Assembly: GCF_032854445.1 (NCBI RefSeq) | Contig: NC_088303.1 | Span: 27,103,501-27,167,500, forward strand | Direction of reading: 5' to 3' | Source of the DNA: Liolophura sinensis | Lineage: Eukaryota > Mollusca > Polyplacophora > Chitonida > Chitonidae | Length of the DNA stretch: 64,000 nt | Shown: positions 38,911-50,733 of the stretch, piece by piece | Layout of the letters: every line of letters begins with the position of its first letter | Numbering within the stretch: position 1 is the stretch's first letter | The notes under the pieces: model-generated | The model's database searches: none | What the model saw: only the letters and a program-made list of their open reading frames with translations | Told to the model about the DNA's origin: nothing | Program-made: the position numbers and the translations under genes

Positions 38911-39155
38911 GGACTTCTTTGGCCGAACTGGTTAGCGTGCCAGCGCAGCGAAATAACCCAGGAACCTCACACCAGGAAACTCAAAACTCATGCAGGCTTT
39001 GTCTCCGGCGGTACGTGTCGGAAGGTCTGCCAGCATCCTGTTGATGGTTGTGAGTTTTAGCCAGGTTCTGTTCGGTGTCCGCCCACCATAATGCTGACTG
39101 CCGTCGTGAAATACTTTTGAGCACTGCGAAAAACACCGATCAAATCAAATCAGTT
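38911..39155 (+). mobile_element. Diverged full-length SINE
   Basis: Recognisable head (GGCCGAACTGGTTAGCGTGC), body blocks (GGAAGGTCTGCCAGCA, CCCACCATAATGCTGAC, TGCCGTCGTGAAATA) and 3' end (AAAACACCGATCAAATC). A target-site duplication is not evident. Confidence 0.88.
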
Positions 39156-40714
39156 CAAATCAAACATGAACACTATCAAAACATTAGAGAGCTACATTTC
39201 CTCCAGAATTAGTGCTGTTGCACTGGAATTATTAATTTGATTTCCTCCACCAAAAAATCTGACCAACGTTGTGTCGATGAAAGAAATCTCGATTATGGCA
39301 TTCTTCAAAATTCTCCCTAAAATTGTGGTACAAATAAAAAACAAATGTAAAGCGTGTGTGCATCAACTTAAAAAGTCACTTGAGATTCCAATAATTCATT
39401 GAAATGATGTTATGATCACTTTTAAGGAAAGTGCAAACCTTCGGTCAGATAAAACTGGTTTCTGCTGGGTTTTTCTATTTTTTTATATATTTATATTTTT
39501 TTGTTGTTGTTGTTGTTACTGAAAAACATGTCCCACCTTAATTCCTGTCTACAATAAATGATAACGAAAACCGATGACGCGAGCATTGCTTTCACTGGAG
39601 AAAAAAATGCACCACATATGTAGGTGGTCTTTAGGAGATACAACCGCTCAGACCTGCTGTTTAAACTTTAATGGCTTCTCGCCGACAAACGTAGGAGTGC
39701 TGTAGGATTACTCTCGTCAAACTTAGCACTCGACAGTGCATTAGGGAGCTGGGTGTACCGCCCTCATAACTGCAGGACCATCTGACGCGTTCAATTCACT
39801 GTTACATAACACATTTACTCTGCCATTTCATTCATGATAGACCGCATGATAATACGTATGGTTAAATACTCAATACTGATCCACTATATTAATACAGTTT
39901 GTTTTCCATAAACTTATTAGCAAGCAAGTAGCGACAGTTACGTACAACTCTTATAACATTTTGCTGCTTAATGTTGGAAAAGTGCGTGAAAATAGATTCG
40001 CTGCTGACTGTAACATATGAGAAACGGACCATGCCATATTTTGTTAGGTTCATGGGGTCAAAGGCCACATTCGTACACGACTCCTTTTACATTCGTATAT
40101 ATAAAGATGTCTTTGTGTAGCAATACCACCACAGAATAGCCAGGGCAAAGGCCTTGTTTCATGACCGTCAAGTGATATACAAGCGGAATGATATCTAACG
40201 CCAACGTTTACACATTGGTATGGATGTGATATTGCGGCATAGTCTTAGCTGAACCATGATATATATCTTTATTTCCACCAAAACTTCCCTTCGGTATCCC
40301 TGTGATGTTGTTGTAAAATCGTAAATATCCCTTTTTTCTCACCAAAAACATTTCCGTGGTGGAGCTGTGATATTGGCCATGAGTCATAAAATTATGTTTG
40401 TCCTGTCGCAGTCAACTAAAAATGCCCGCGGTGAATCCATTATGCCGCATATGCAAAACCATTTATTCAAACTTAACTTAAGGGGCGAGTTTTGTACTGC
40501 TTTGCTATGGACAGGAATCTAAAGCAAATGTTTGACTGATCGGGGGATTAATTAATGATATATTTATATACTGTATGTGATCACCATCCCCTTAAAACAC
40601 ACTTGTTGTTTTTTACCCATTTGTTTTGGTAAAACTTTTACGCTACATTTTTGGTAGCATGATACATGAATAATTTAGTTCGAGTCAAAGCCATATTTTG
40701 ATGGTGTCGCTAAA
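39156..40714. other. Unassigned DNA upstream of the GPCR
   Basis: No gene seen. It may contain the promoter and a 5' non-coding exon of the GPCR, but I cannot place them. Confidence 0.45.
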
Positions 40715-40720
40715 TATAAA
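40715..40720 (+). promoter_or_regulatory. TATA-like box upstream of the GPCR
   Basis: TATAAAAGCAG starts at 40,715, about 218 bp before the start codon, and would place transcription start near 40,745. A GTAAGT lies at 40,735-40,740, so the arrangement of TATA box, start site and donor is ambiguous. Confidence 0.25.
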
Positions 40721-40875
40721 AGCAGCTTTTTGCGGTAAGTTTTACTGGTGTTCATCATTTCTTGTCATGGCCCATGTATTGCATTTATGAATTATTAGTG
40801 CATCCTGAAGATTTTTTTGATGATATTTTACATTTCTCAAAGAAACATCTTTGCAAATGTATCATTCATACATTA

Positions 40876-40892
40876 TTTTTGTTGTTTTCAGG
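40876..40892 (+). other. 3' splice site in the GPCR 5' UTR
   Basis: TTTTTGTTGTTTTCAG ends at 40,891, a strong pyrimidine tract and AG 41 bp before the ATG. It implies an upstream non-coding exon, with the whole protein encoded by the next exon. Confidence 0.5.
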
Positions 40893-40932
40893 TGAGACAG
40901 ACGGACAAAGGCAATTAGGCTATTAATCGAAA

Positions 40933-42006
40933 ATGGCCCTTAACGAATCCAACAACACGATCATCGCTGAGGAAGGCTGGTTTTCCAAACCGAATCCTGA
41001 ACTGGAGAAAATAGCTTTGGCTTACTTCCGCATCCATCCCTATACAAGCCTGGCCGTTTGCACGTTTGGGATCATCACAAACATCTTCAACATCATCACC
41101 CTGACGAGGAAACACATGCGAACGTCCATCAACTGTATTTTGACAGGGATTGCCGTTCTGGACATTTTGACCATGGTGAGTTACATCCCGTTTGTGGTTC
41201 ATTTCTACCTAAAACACGGACTCGCTAGAACGCCAGAGAAGTACACGTATGGGTGGACTCATTTCCTGGTGTTTCATGGAAACCTCACTTCTACCACTCA
41301 CACGGCGTCCATTTGGCTAGCAGTTTTCTTGGGTATATTGCGCTTTCAATGTCTCCAATCCGCCCAAGGGAAGGGGTTGGGGCAACGACATACTATAGCC
41401 TACGTGGGCCTGATATCTGCTCTATCAGCACTTCTTATGATACCGAATTACGTGTTGATGAAAGTGATTCCTATCCAAGTAAACAACTCCAGTCAGGTTA
41501 TCTGGAGTCTGGAGAACCTCGGAGTCGGCTCCACCAACCCTGACCCTTTTGCCGTTGCTCTGTTTTGGATATACGCAATTATCGGCAAAATTCTGCCATG
41601 TGGAGTGATCACAGTTTTCGGGGGTCTTCTTCTGCACACGCTTCACCTCAGCAAAAAACGGACGGAAAACTTACACAGCGGCTCATTCCAGACACGACTG
41701 AAGCAGCATTCGAGAACCACGCGGATGCTGCTGGCTGTGATCGTCCTGTTCCTTGTCACTGAGCTTCCACAGGGTGTGCTAGTGGTTCTCAGTGGCTCCG
41801 TCGACGGGTTTTTCCTCAACGTTTACCTATTGTTGGGGGACATGCTAGACATTATTGCCCTGTTAAACAATTCCATCAACTTCGTGTTATACTGCACCAT
41901 GAGTCAGCAGTTTCGGGACACGTTCGTGAATCTTTTAAAATTACCTTTTGGAAAGAAGAAACCACCAAGGAATCAGGCGGAATTCACCAAGTTAACAAAT
42001 TGTTAA
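40933..42006 (+). CDS. Rhodopsin-class GPCR, DMSR/FMRFamide-receptor-like
   Basis: A 357-residue seven-transmembrane receptor, intact and intronless, probably binding an amidated neuropeptide at the plasma membrane. TM1 spans about 37-58 (N50), TM2 about 67-92 (D77 in AVLD), TM3 about 109-139, TM4 about 153-175, TM5 about 207-237 (P222), TM6 about 263-288 and TM7 about 297-321. Hallmarks of the myosuppressin/sex-peptide receptor group are HTASIWLAV in TM3, TELPQG in TM6 (P279), NSINFVLYC in place of NPxxY in TM7, and CTMSQQFRDTF as helix 8. In TM3 the DRY position reads LRF (136-138). The usual TM3 and ECL2 disulfide cysteines are absent, which I believe is normal for this group. Sequons at N4, N7, N117, N184 and N185 may be glycosylated. 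The start is chosen for its good context (AAAATGG), the N-terminal length and the splice site just upstream. Molluscs have many such receptors, so the ligand cannot be named. Confidence 0.93.
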   Translation: MALNESNNTIIAEEGWFSKPNPELEKIALAYFRIHPYTSLAVCTFGIITNIFNIITLTRKHMRTSINCILTGIAVLDILTMVSYIPFVVHFYLKHGLARTPEKYTYGWTHFLVFHGNLTSTTHTASIWLAVFLGILRFQCLQSAQGKGLGQRHTIAYVGLISALSALLMIPNYVLMKVIPIQVNNSSQVIWSLENLGVGSTNPDPFAVALFWIYAIIGKILPCGVITVFGGLLLHTLHLSKKRTENLHSGSFQTRLKQHSRTTRMLLAVIVLFLVTELPQGVLVVLSGSVDGFFLNVYLLLGDMLDIIALLNNSINFVLYCTMSQQFRDTFVNLLKLPFGKKKPPRNQAEFTKLTNC

Positions 42007-43304
42007 TCATTAGAAAGTTTAAGAACTGAATTCCTTACCAAGGGTTTGTAGGGAAAATGACTTGATTTCTCGAGCATTTGCCTTACCTGCATCATGGTAA
42101 TATTCTTGGAATAGATACAACATACATAGTGCGTTATCACGGGTAGTTTCCGATAGTGTGTCACGACGCAAACGACAATATGGCCCTGTGCCAAACTGGG
42201 CCGCAATATTTTACTCCGGGAACACACTATACGGATTTTTTGGCTTGTACAGACACACATGTTGTGAATTTGAAAAAATCCGCTTCGTGTGTCGGTGGTG
42301 GTGTTTTAAGGAGGCGACTTTGTTCACTCCAAAATTCACTTGTATCAAATATGCTACTGCGAAGAAATATGCCTCCGATTGCACTCTGTCCGCATGGTGT
42401 GTTCACCTCTGACGTGTTCTGGCGATCGAGCTGACCAATCAAAAAACACGGAATTGTATTGACCTGTGACATTTTGTTTGTGCCACATGATTTACTGGGT
42501 CACATGACATAACCCATAACCTGTTGACCACGATCAAGGGAAAATTCGTCTTGTATGTCCGAAACCATGCTGAGAATATCGTCTGCGTATTCCACCGGTG
42601 ATTAAGTTCGTTGCTACAAGCGAAAAAATCCACTTTGTGTGTCCCCGGCTTAACTACAAGACCTCTGGAGAAATACAGACAGTGTTATTAGCAGAGCAGT
42701 AGAAACTCTCAAATATACAATATCTAAAACTTCGTGGATGAGAAGAAAGAAAGACTGTTTTCCGTTTTTCGTTTCATACTCACACAAATATCACTAAGCA
42801 AAGATAGGTAACAATTGCCTTACCTATTGCTAGAAAGGTGTGTCAGTTACAGTGTCTTCGGAGGTCGCAATATGTTTGGTTGCAGTATTTTGTGTTACGT
42901 AAAGAGCTTGCTTAACTATTTAAAACACGTTACTCGCGAGAATATGCATCAAGCAAACCACATATCCTTGGTTGAACCATAAGTAAAGTGATTTAATCTG
43001 TTTAAGACTATACCTGAAATATGTTGTGTGTTTGTGAATTATTCACACAAAAACAGTTCATTAGATGATGCAGACAAACATGTTCTCACGGCGGTAAAAT
43101 GGTCAATGACCAATGTTTATTTGTTTTACGTATACAATATGGTTTACTTGCATGTACGTTGCCTCTTTCTGCTTACGTTTCATTGTTGGAAAAGTGCACC
43201 GTTTTTTATTTTAGAAAGTTTCGAGATTATTTCTGCTGGCACAGGAGCTATTACATCTTCTATAACAGCTAAGATGAACAGGGTGAGATATTCAATGTCC
43301 GTTC
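42007..43304. other. GPCR 3' flank, probable long 3' UTR plus intergenic
   Basis: No second gene. Short frames on both strands near 42,150-42,640 lack support. If the first poly(A) signal downstream is used, much of this is 3' UTR. Confidence 0.4.
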
Positions 43305-43402
43305 AATAAATATGTCTTATGGGTAAATGTACTTTTAGAACATATATTTGTGTAATAAAACAACCAATACCCAAACTGCCTTAGTTACGTATGCTGAATA
43401 AA
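43305..43402 (+). terminator. Cluster of AATAAA poly(A) signals
   Basis: AATAAA occurs at 43,305-43,310, 43,354-43,359 and 43,397-43,402, the first such hexamers after the GPCR stop codon, about 1.3-1.4 kb away. Use by the GPCR is an inference. Confidence 0.3.
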
Positions 43403-43660
43403 AAAAGCTCATAGAGCAAATTTAACAAAAATCATACGTATATTTTCCGAGTGGTGTGGTTTAGTAGATAAAAATACGATATACATGTCTAAAGGAAAAG
43501 AAAGTCAAGTCACTCCGCAGGTGCATAACAAACTAGTATGTTAGCTTCTACGTGTCGAGAATATGCTCGTCAGCAAAGAATTAAGATGTAAATGTTTACT
43601 AGAAATTTAACACGACCATGGCCATGATTTGGTCCCTGTGTTACTTTTATCCAGTCATTT
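43403..43660. other. Unassigned spacer
   Basis: Nothing recognised between the poly(A) signals and the SINE. Confidence 0.4.
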
Positions 43661-43933
43661 TCTGAGAACCACGGGGCCTCCGTGGCCCAGTTGGTTAGCG
43701 CGCGAGCGCAGCGTAATAACCCAGGAGTCTCTCACCAATGCGGTTGCTGTCAGTTCAAGTCCAGCTCATGCTGGCTTCCTCTCCGGCCGTACGTGGGAAG
43801 GTCTTGCAGCAACCTGCGGATGGTCGTGGGTTTCCCCCAGGCTGCCCGGTTTCCATAATGCTGACCGCCGTCGTATAAGTAAAATATTCTTGAAACACCA
43901 ATCAAATAAATAAATAAATAAATCTGAGAACCA
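43661..43933 (+). mobile_element. Full-length SINE with perfect 11-bp TSD
   Basis: One of the best-preserved copies (about 43,672-43,922): A box GTGGCCCAGTTGGTTAGCG, B box CAGTTCAAGTCCAGC, the AAGGTCTTGCAGCAACCTGC and CCATAATGCTGACCGCC body blocks, then ACACCAATC and an (AAAT)n tail. TCTGAGAACCA is duplicated at 43,661-43,671 and 43,923-43,933. Confidence 0.95.
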
Positions 43934-44058
43934 TGGATAGGATCGATTTTTTTAAAGAGATACTACATGAACGTCCTTATTCTTAATGGCAATGACCAAC
44001 ATTACTTTCTAACACATAAAACTTGAAACAGGCTCTGTCTGTCTCTCTCCCTTTTATA

Positions 44059-44325
44059 CATTTGGATAAGTTGGTTATCTCTACATTTGGATGAGTTGGT
44101 TAACTTTACATTTGGATGAGTTGGTTAACTCTACATTTGGATAAGTTGGTTATCTCTACATTTGGATGAGTTGGTTAACTCTACATTTGGATGAGTTGGT
44201 TAACTCTACATTTGGATAAGTTGGTTAACTCTACATTTGGATAAGTTGGTTAACTCTACATTTGGATAAGTTGGTTAACTCTACATTTGGATAAGTTGGT
44301 TAACTCTACATTTGGATAGGTTGAA
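44059..44325. repeat. 25-bp minisatellite, about eleven copies
   Basis: Units of CTACATTTGGATRAGTTGGTTAACT. The AAG/GAG variant runs AAG-GAG-GAG-AAG-GAG-GAG and then a run of AAG units, so the first six look like two copies of a 75-bp trimer. Confidence 0.94.
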
Positions 44326-44426
44326 GAGCTTCCTACACAATACTTTACAACAGTTGCATGACACTTCTTCGACCTCAAAACGATACTAAATGTGAAAACG
44401 CCATGGGGAGTACTAAATGTAAATAT

Positions 44427-44585
44427 GGAATAGAACTTGCAGACCTTCCCACATACGGCCGGAGAGGAAGCCAGCATGAGCTGGACTTGAACTCACAGCA
44501 ACCGCATTGGTGAGAGACTCCTGGGTCATTACGCTGCGCTAGCGCGCTAACCAACTGAGCCACGGAGGCCCCAGGAATAGAACTT
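44427..44585 (-). mobile_element. SINE lacking its 3' half, yet TSD-flanked
   Basis: The minus-strand element (about 44,439-44,573) keeps the tRNA head and the first body block, and stops at the complement of GTATGTGGGAAGGTCTGC. The rest of the body and the tail are missing. GGAATAGAACTT is duplicated exactly at 44,427-44,438 and 44,574-44,585, so the truncated form itself appears to have been inserted. Confidence 0.9.
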
Positions 44586-46000
44586 CCAGGCCTTCTCTGA
44601 CAAATCATCATCAATCGAGCTTTCTTAGCTTTTTGAGGTTAGTCACGCCGGTTTAAGGCGTTATACTCTTAACAGCATCATTTCTGAAGAAACGTCACGA
44701 GAAATGGACTTGAAATGATTTTTTATGAAAGTGTCTGGTTTAGTAAATCTACGCTTATGTGGCGTTCTGAATCTCATATCTAGAGACATCGATTTTGAAA
44801 AATAAATAATAGCAAAGTTTATTACAGATCATAGTGAATAGAAATATATGAATTGCACACGTTAAATACACTGCTGACGTTCTTAGAAACAGATTACCTT
44901 TTATTTCAAATACGTTTACCCCGGCCGATGGATGCAACAGCCGGTTTTCTATGATTTGAAATAATATATATCATTTCAAAGTTCTATACAAATAAAGGGA
45001 TCGATCCCACAGTAAAATATTGCTATTAAGCAAAGCAAAATAAGTGATTCGTTTTTACGGAATTACCCATGAACTCAGCTATTCGGAAGACGATACAGAA
45101 ATGGCTTGAAATGGTCTTAAGTATGTTTAGAGACCGTAAGGCACCAGATATATATCATTGATGGTTTACATTACAACACGGTCCACTGAGTCCCAGAGGG
45201 CCTTCATTGCTGCCTGTTGTTTCCTGATGGGCTCTCTATCCATCAGCTCCGCTCACAACCGTAAAAACAATTGCAAACGACCGCCTTAGACTTATTGATC
45301 CGCTAAAAGGTAGCCATTCACAGAGACATTTGTCGGTATCCTAACTTATATGCGCTCTGGAATTGTTCGCTTAGTGACATATACGGTCCATTCGTTTCGC
45401 TCTGCTATGCATCAATCCACAACATACATCAGTGACTGATTCAAAATGTAATTAATCTCCTATTGAATGTATTAACTTTCTAAACGACGACTTTATCTGG
45501 TTTATAAATAGTTTATTACCAGTTATAGTGTGCGCACAGGGAGCTCAGTGGCCACTTTGCTTAACGAGGTTTTACTATGACGACTTTGTCCATACTGGTC
45601 TTTAAAAGGGAAATTTTCAGAGGATAAATGGTGCATTACCCGAGCAATGAGCTCAGTAAAATAAAATACATCCGTCTCTTAAATGTTTTTTTCTAAATAC
45701 AGTCAACCACATATGCGTTAGTTTCTTCTGAGGTCATTCAAGGAACATAAAAATGATCTATGTATGCTGAGGGATCGTTGCGAAGACGAATGCTTTTTAT
45801 ATATAGATTTATAAGTAGATTCAAGTTTCAGCCGTTATTTAAGGCAATAGACATTTAAGTTAGCAATATCAAACATAAACACATTATTCCCTGACATGAG
45901 GTGAATATAATCTGATCCACTTTAATGCTTCACGGTGAGAGAACGTGTCTCATCTGACGGGAAATAATGACAAAACCTTGTATCTTTTTATAAATTTTAC
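44586..46000. other. Unassigned DNA
   Basis: No gene or repeat recognised. Confidence 0.5.
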
Positions 46001-46247
46001 CGTGGCCTCCGTGTCTCAGTTGGTTAGCGCGCTAGCGCAGCGTTATGAGTCAGCAGCTCTCACCAATGCGGTCGCTGTGAGTTCAAGTCCAGCTCATGCT
46101 GGCTTACTCTCCGGCTGTACGTGGGAAGGTCTGGCAGCAACCTGCGGATGGTCGTGGGTTTCCCCCCATCATAATGCTAGCCGCCGTCGTATAAGTGAAA
46201 TATTCTTGAGTTCGGCGTAAAACACCAATCAAAAAAATAAATAAATA
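46001..46247 (+). mobile_element. Near full-length SINE
   Basis: Head GTGGCCTCCGTGTCTCAGTT, A and B boxes, body block AAGGTCTGGCAGCAACCTGC, a small deletion before CATCATAATGCTAGCCGCC, the 3' end GGCGTAAAACACCAATC and an A-rich/ATAAATA tail. The 91-codon + strand frame over it is SINE-derived, not a gene. Confidence 0.93.
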
Positions 46248-48169
46248 CGTTTTACTCAAAAGGCAACTGATTTTTCTCCATTGGATGTTGTAACAAATCT
46301 CCCTATCGAATGTCAGAATACGTGTTCATTGCTACAAGACATGTAGCAAAGTTTTAAAGACCAGAATGTCACACAATCATGAAAGAGAAATGTAGATCAT
46401 TTAGTAAAAATTTGGTCGTCTCAAATTAAATTCTCTGTTCGTTGTCTACTTTCCATTCTTACATTCTTCACTGGTTATAGTGTCTGTTGCACCGATGCAT
46501 TATTTGGACTAAGAGAGTTTCATCTGAATCCGTTAGTCCTAGCATAGTTGTAAACTGGCGCAGAAAACACTAACACGCTTTTGTATTGCTTGTGTCTTAG
46601 AGGCCACACGCGTGAAATACCATGCTGAGGATTTTTTTATATATCAGAGGGGGGATCGCCAACAAGACCCCTCTCTAAATTATAGAACATACAGGTAAGT
46701 CATCACATAGAGCTTAATGGGAATTAGTCTCTCCTTGTCTCGGTTGGTATACTATATAACTTGGCCTGTTGATTCAAGGTGTCCTTGAGCTTCAGTACAC
46801 GAAACTGCTCATACATAATACATAGGTATGATCCAATATGTCAAGGTTTGTATTTGACAGTGCATGTACACAAACACCTAGAGACAAACGCACCATAGCC
46901 TGAAGCCAAAGTCTCCGTGGCTTGTACACAGTGATCCTCTGTTAACCCAAATCATATGTTCTCAATCAACAAATGGAATGAAACTAATTTGTCACAACGT
47001 GAAACCATGCTACTTAAATCTCAAGACCTCTTGTCAGCATCACTAAAATGTTACTGAAAATAACGGGACTTATATACAAAGACACACAAAAATCCAGAAC
47101 GTCTCAATCAGCCTGCTGGAATATAACAATCATATCGCACACTCACACAAAGTGAAGCACGTGCAGAGCTAATATTGAAAACAAATATCCAGACCTTACG
47201 TAAATCTTATCACTAAGATCAACAAGCAGATGCAGGACACGTAAAAGGTTCATTTCAATAACACAAACACATGTAATATTCACAATCAACTTTACTCGGA
47301 GCGGCAATTATATCCGTCAAAAGTACATGCATGTCACAGATTTGGAAATCCATACAGACAGCTCATAAACAAAAAACCACTGTTGGTACATGCACATAGG
47401 GTATTTTGATCAACCTGTGTCTCACCATCTGCTTTTTAAATAAATTAATACAGATTTTGTAATTATTTCTCAAAAAAAAAAAATAAGAGTATTTCTCAAA
47501 ATACATTTGTCCATTCTTTGTAGAAATCAACCAAAGATTCAGACTGCCACAAAGCAGCCTACAGAATCACCACACGCTTCCGTCTGGCCATAGCGTGTGT
47601 ATATAGACAAGTCAACATTCCACCGGCCTGTAAGCCTGTCGCTTTAAAGACAAAAGTATCGACTCCTCTTACTGCTGCACCACTCTCAAATTGCAGTCTT
47701 GATGGTAACACAAAGGTATCGACCTCATCCTCTACACAATCTCTTTCGTCTAGCAGTCCTGTAAGGCAGGAGATATCCCAGAAACTATGTTCTCAACAGT
47801 CTTTTGGAACTGGTTGTGTTTCTAGTGATCCCTTAAATGAATGGAAGTCTGTCACCATTCTAAGAATTCCTCCACGGATTTTCCCCAATGTTTGAAAAAT
47901 CAAATAATGACGCAGATTATCACAGAGCTGCCAAAGCAATTCATAGCTCCCCTCGTTATGGCAATGTCATGTGCTCAGAGACGTATGAACGATCCACAGT
48001 TCTGTTAGGTCGTGTTCTTGGCGGCAAAACTATTAACACCTATTGGTGTTGCTCCACTCTAAGAACGTGGTCTCGGTGGGAATATAAAGCTATGGACACT
48101 CAGCTCCTCATCATTTTTCAAATCTGTCAATGTTAAAAGCCAGCAGCTTGCCGAGAGCGCGCCCGTCTT

Positions 48170-48540
48170 TTTGCACTGTAAGGCAGTAGATGATTCAGAA
48201 CTTTCACGACGAGCAGTATTGCAGGACAGCAGGTTGTCCAGAACGTTCACGACCAGCGGCACTGTAAGGCAGCAGTTCGTCCAGAACGTTCACGACGAAG
48301 AATACTGTAGGGCAGTAGATCGTCCAGAACATTCACGAGGAGGAATACTGCAGGGCAGCAGATCGTCCAGAGCGTTTACAATGAACAGTACTGTGGGGCC
48401 TCAGATCGCCCAGAAGGTTCTCGACGAGCAGCAGTGTTGGGCAGGAGGTCGTCCAGAACACTCCTATCTAGCGATACTGTGAGGCATGGGACCGTCCAGG
48501 ACGCTCACGACCTACTCTAAGCCATCTGGTCGTCCAGATT
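48170..48540. repeat. 43-44-bp minisatellite of U1, diverged
   Basis: About eight degenerate units sharing GCAGATCGTCCAGAACGTTC followed by ACGA and an AGTACTGTAAGGC-like part. It accounts for the 103-codon + strand frame over it. Confidence 0.88.
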
Positions 48541-50382
48541 CTATGTTCTTAACCTTCCTGTGCAATTGGCCATGTTTGAAGTGGATCGATGAAGTGCAAC
48601 AGCTTGATATGGAGGGAATCAGGAGACATGCCACGGAATGATATTCATTCAAATGACAAAAGCAGACACAAAGGGCTACTGAAAACTCACCTGTAAATAC
48701 TAGTACACTGATTAAAGAATGATTTATTATATACAAAGTTCCTTTCGCTATCCGACTTCAATTAACTACATGCATCTAAACCCAAACTGGTCTGCTAAAG
48801 ATCAAACTGAGCACATATCTGTAATAATAGCTTCTTCACCAGACTGGCAGACCCGTCAGCATTTTTGCATTTGCTAACATAAACACATTTTATTAATTTA
48901 TAAACAATAAGGGAGTATCTTCGTGGTATGAAATATAAATATAAGATCACACGATGAAAACACATTAGGACAGCGTTTCTGGCGCTTTATATGGCCCGAT
49001 TGGTCCAGACTCTTAATGTAAGGCAATAGCTATCAATATTGATTGCAGTTGTACATATAAGAGGGTCACCTAAACCAAATGTACTGAACATGTCGAGCGA
49101 AGGAACGGTAGTATCAAATTTGCAATCTTTTGGAATTAAACCCACTGAAACTACGTTATAATAAGAGGCGTTGTTGTAGCTGGCGTATCAGCTTACGGAT
49201 TTATTGTCTACTCCTGGTCTATTACCTATTAGATTTGGCCTTGAGGACAAAGCCCAGCGCGCCCAGTTGCGTCCCTAGATGCACCATTTCGGCCATATAG
49301 TGCCAGGTATAAATAAGAATACATCAACAAATATTAGCCAGCCCTTCGACTATCTTGATCTCATGGGGCCTATCGCCGCTCCGTCATGGTTTTTTAACTG
49401 CACTCGCCTAAGTGAGCAGGCGCAGAAACTTTAAAAACGGGGCAGTTAGCAGGCTTCACCGATGGCTCCTTGTTGCTGTCCTCGCACATATACATGTGCA
49501 CTTTCTTTATTGCATTGTCTAAAGTGCAAAGTAATATCTCCTGGCAAAGTATTATCAGAACAGAACTTGTTCATATTGCCTTAGGCCAGATGAATCAGTC
49601 GTCAAGATGATATATGAGAACTCTCAGGCAGTACGTTTGCTATGTTATCATGGAGATTATCCTGTCTTAAGCTTGGGTCATTCTAGAAGCATTTTCAACT
49701 TGACATAAACTCCAAGATACCCCCCCCCCCCACCCCCAGGAGATAATTCGTGGAGAAATTTGTGATGATGAGGAGACGCCTTTTGATACATACAAACTTA
49801 AAATTTTGTCATTTTTCCTCGCCATACACGTAAAGCCTGAAAACGGCAAAGATGGCATAAATTGTTGAGGCCATCACGTCCTCCATCTTTAACACCCTAT
49901 AATTTATGCTGGGGGTATGTTGCCTTGCAGCCAATGTGAGTCGTTAAAACTTCCGGCTTGTTCGTGTAAACTCGGAACCTACGTCCAACATTCCGGTTTC
50001 ACTATCGTCAAGCGTTCGTCAAACTTCACTGGTAGTTACCTTCTGGGAAGTTTTACCGGAAATGTACGAAATGAACTTCGGCGGTTTCGGACGGCAACAC
50101 AGAAGACTTCAGGACTAGTTCTTAGGCAAAATGGAGTCGCCCACTGCGGATTTTGGCGCTGACTTTATTTATAATTTATCAACTTAAGGTACATATTAGA
50201 ATTTTTATGGCATGCACCTGTGAGGAAAAACATAGTCTTTTCAATGGTATTTGATTGATATTTAAATTTTCTTCTCCTTATGAAGGGCGTATGAAGTTGC
50301 ATACTTACTAAAGTGAGTGTTAATACATCACTAGACACCAGGGCGTTAAAGACAAAGCAAATACACCAATCAAACTAGCTTT

Positions 50383-50733
50383 CTATGATAAGGATTTCAG
50401 TCGTGCATTGCTGTTATGTTTGCGCAATTTGAAGGGCCAATTCGCCGATTCGCGGAAAAATGTGGCTGTAACAAGAACAATCGCCTTAACCTCGCTTGGA
50501 AGAGACGAGCGGCGTGTTAATATAACGTCCTTGACAAATACAATACAAATGTCGTTGTGGGTTAGTGTTAGCTTACTGCAGCCTCGTTCTGAAGAGAAAA
50601 CACCAGTCACAATGAAATACCCGGCAAAAATAGAGGATATAGAGGATAATCCTTGTATTTCTGCACTTCTTAAGAGTAATCTAGCCATTGTGGCGTCAGA
50701 AAGCACCAGTATTATATATGGGTCCATATACAC
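50383..50733 (-). pseudogene. Open frame shared with unit U3, unassigned
   Basis: A 116-codon minus-strand frame in U1. The paralogous stretch in U3 (57,506-57,817, minus) is open in the same frame, with matching segments such as EIQGL, GYFIV-GVF--ERG and VFVKDVILTRR. An overlapping + strand frame of 129 codons is also open in U1. U2 and U4 have only shorter versions. It may be remains of an exon carried by the ancestral unit; no family is recognised. Confidence 0.2.

Noticed and set aside
40915-41202. 95-codon frame antisense to the GPCR
   Set aside because: It lies opposite the well-supported receptor and has no similarity of its own.
43675-43770. SINE heads as tRNA genes
   Set aside because: They have A and B boxes but continue into a SINE body with tail and target-site duplications. 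The cloverleaf is eroded and the copies are dispersed in both orientations.
48171-48482. 103-codon + strand frame
   Set aside because: It follows the 43-44-bp minisatellite of U1 and is not preserved in the other units.
49720-49739. C-run as a G-quadruplex regulatory site
   Set aside because: A single interrupted C tract in U1. The matching places in U3 and U4 do not keep it, so selection for a structure is unlikely.
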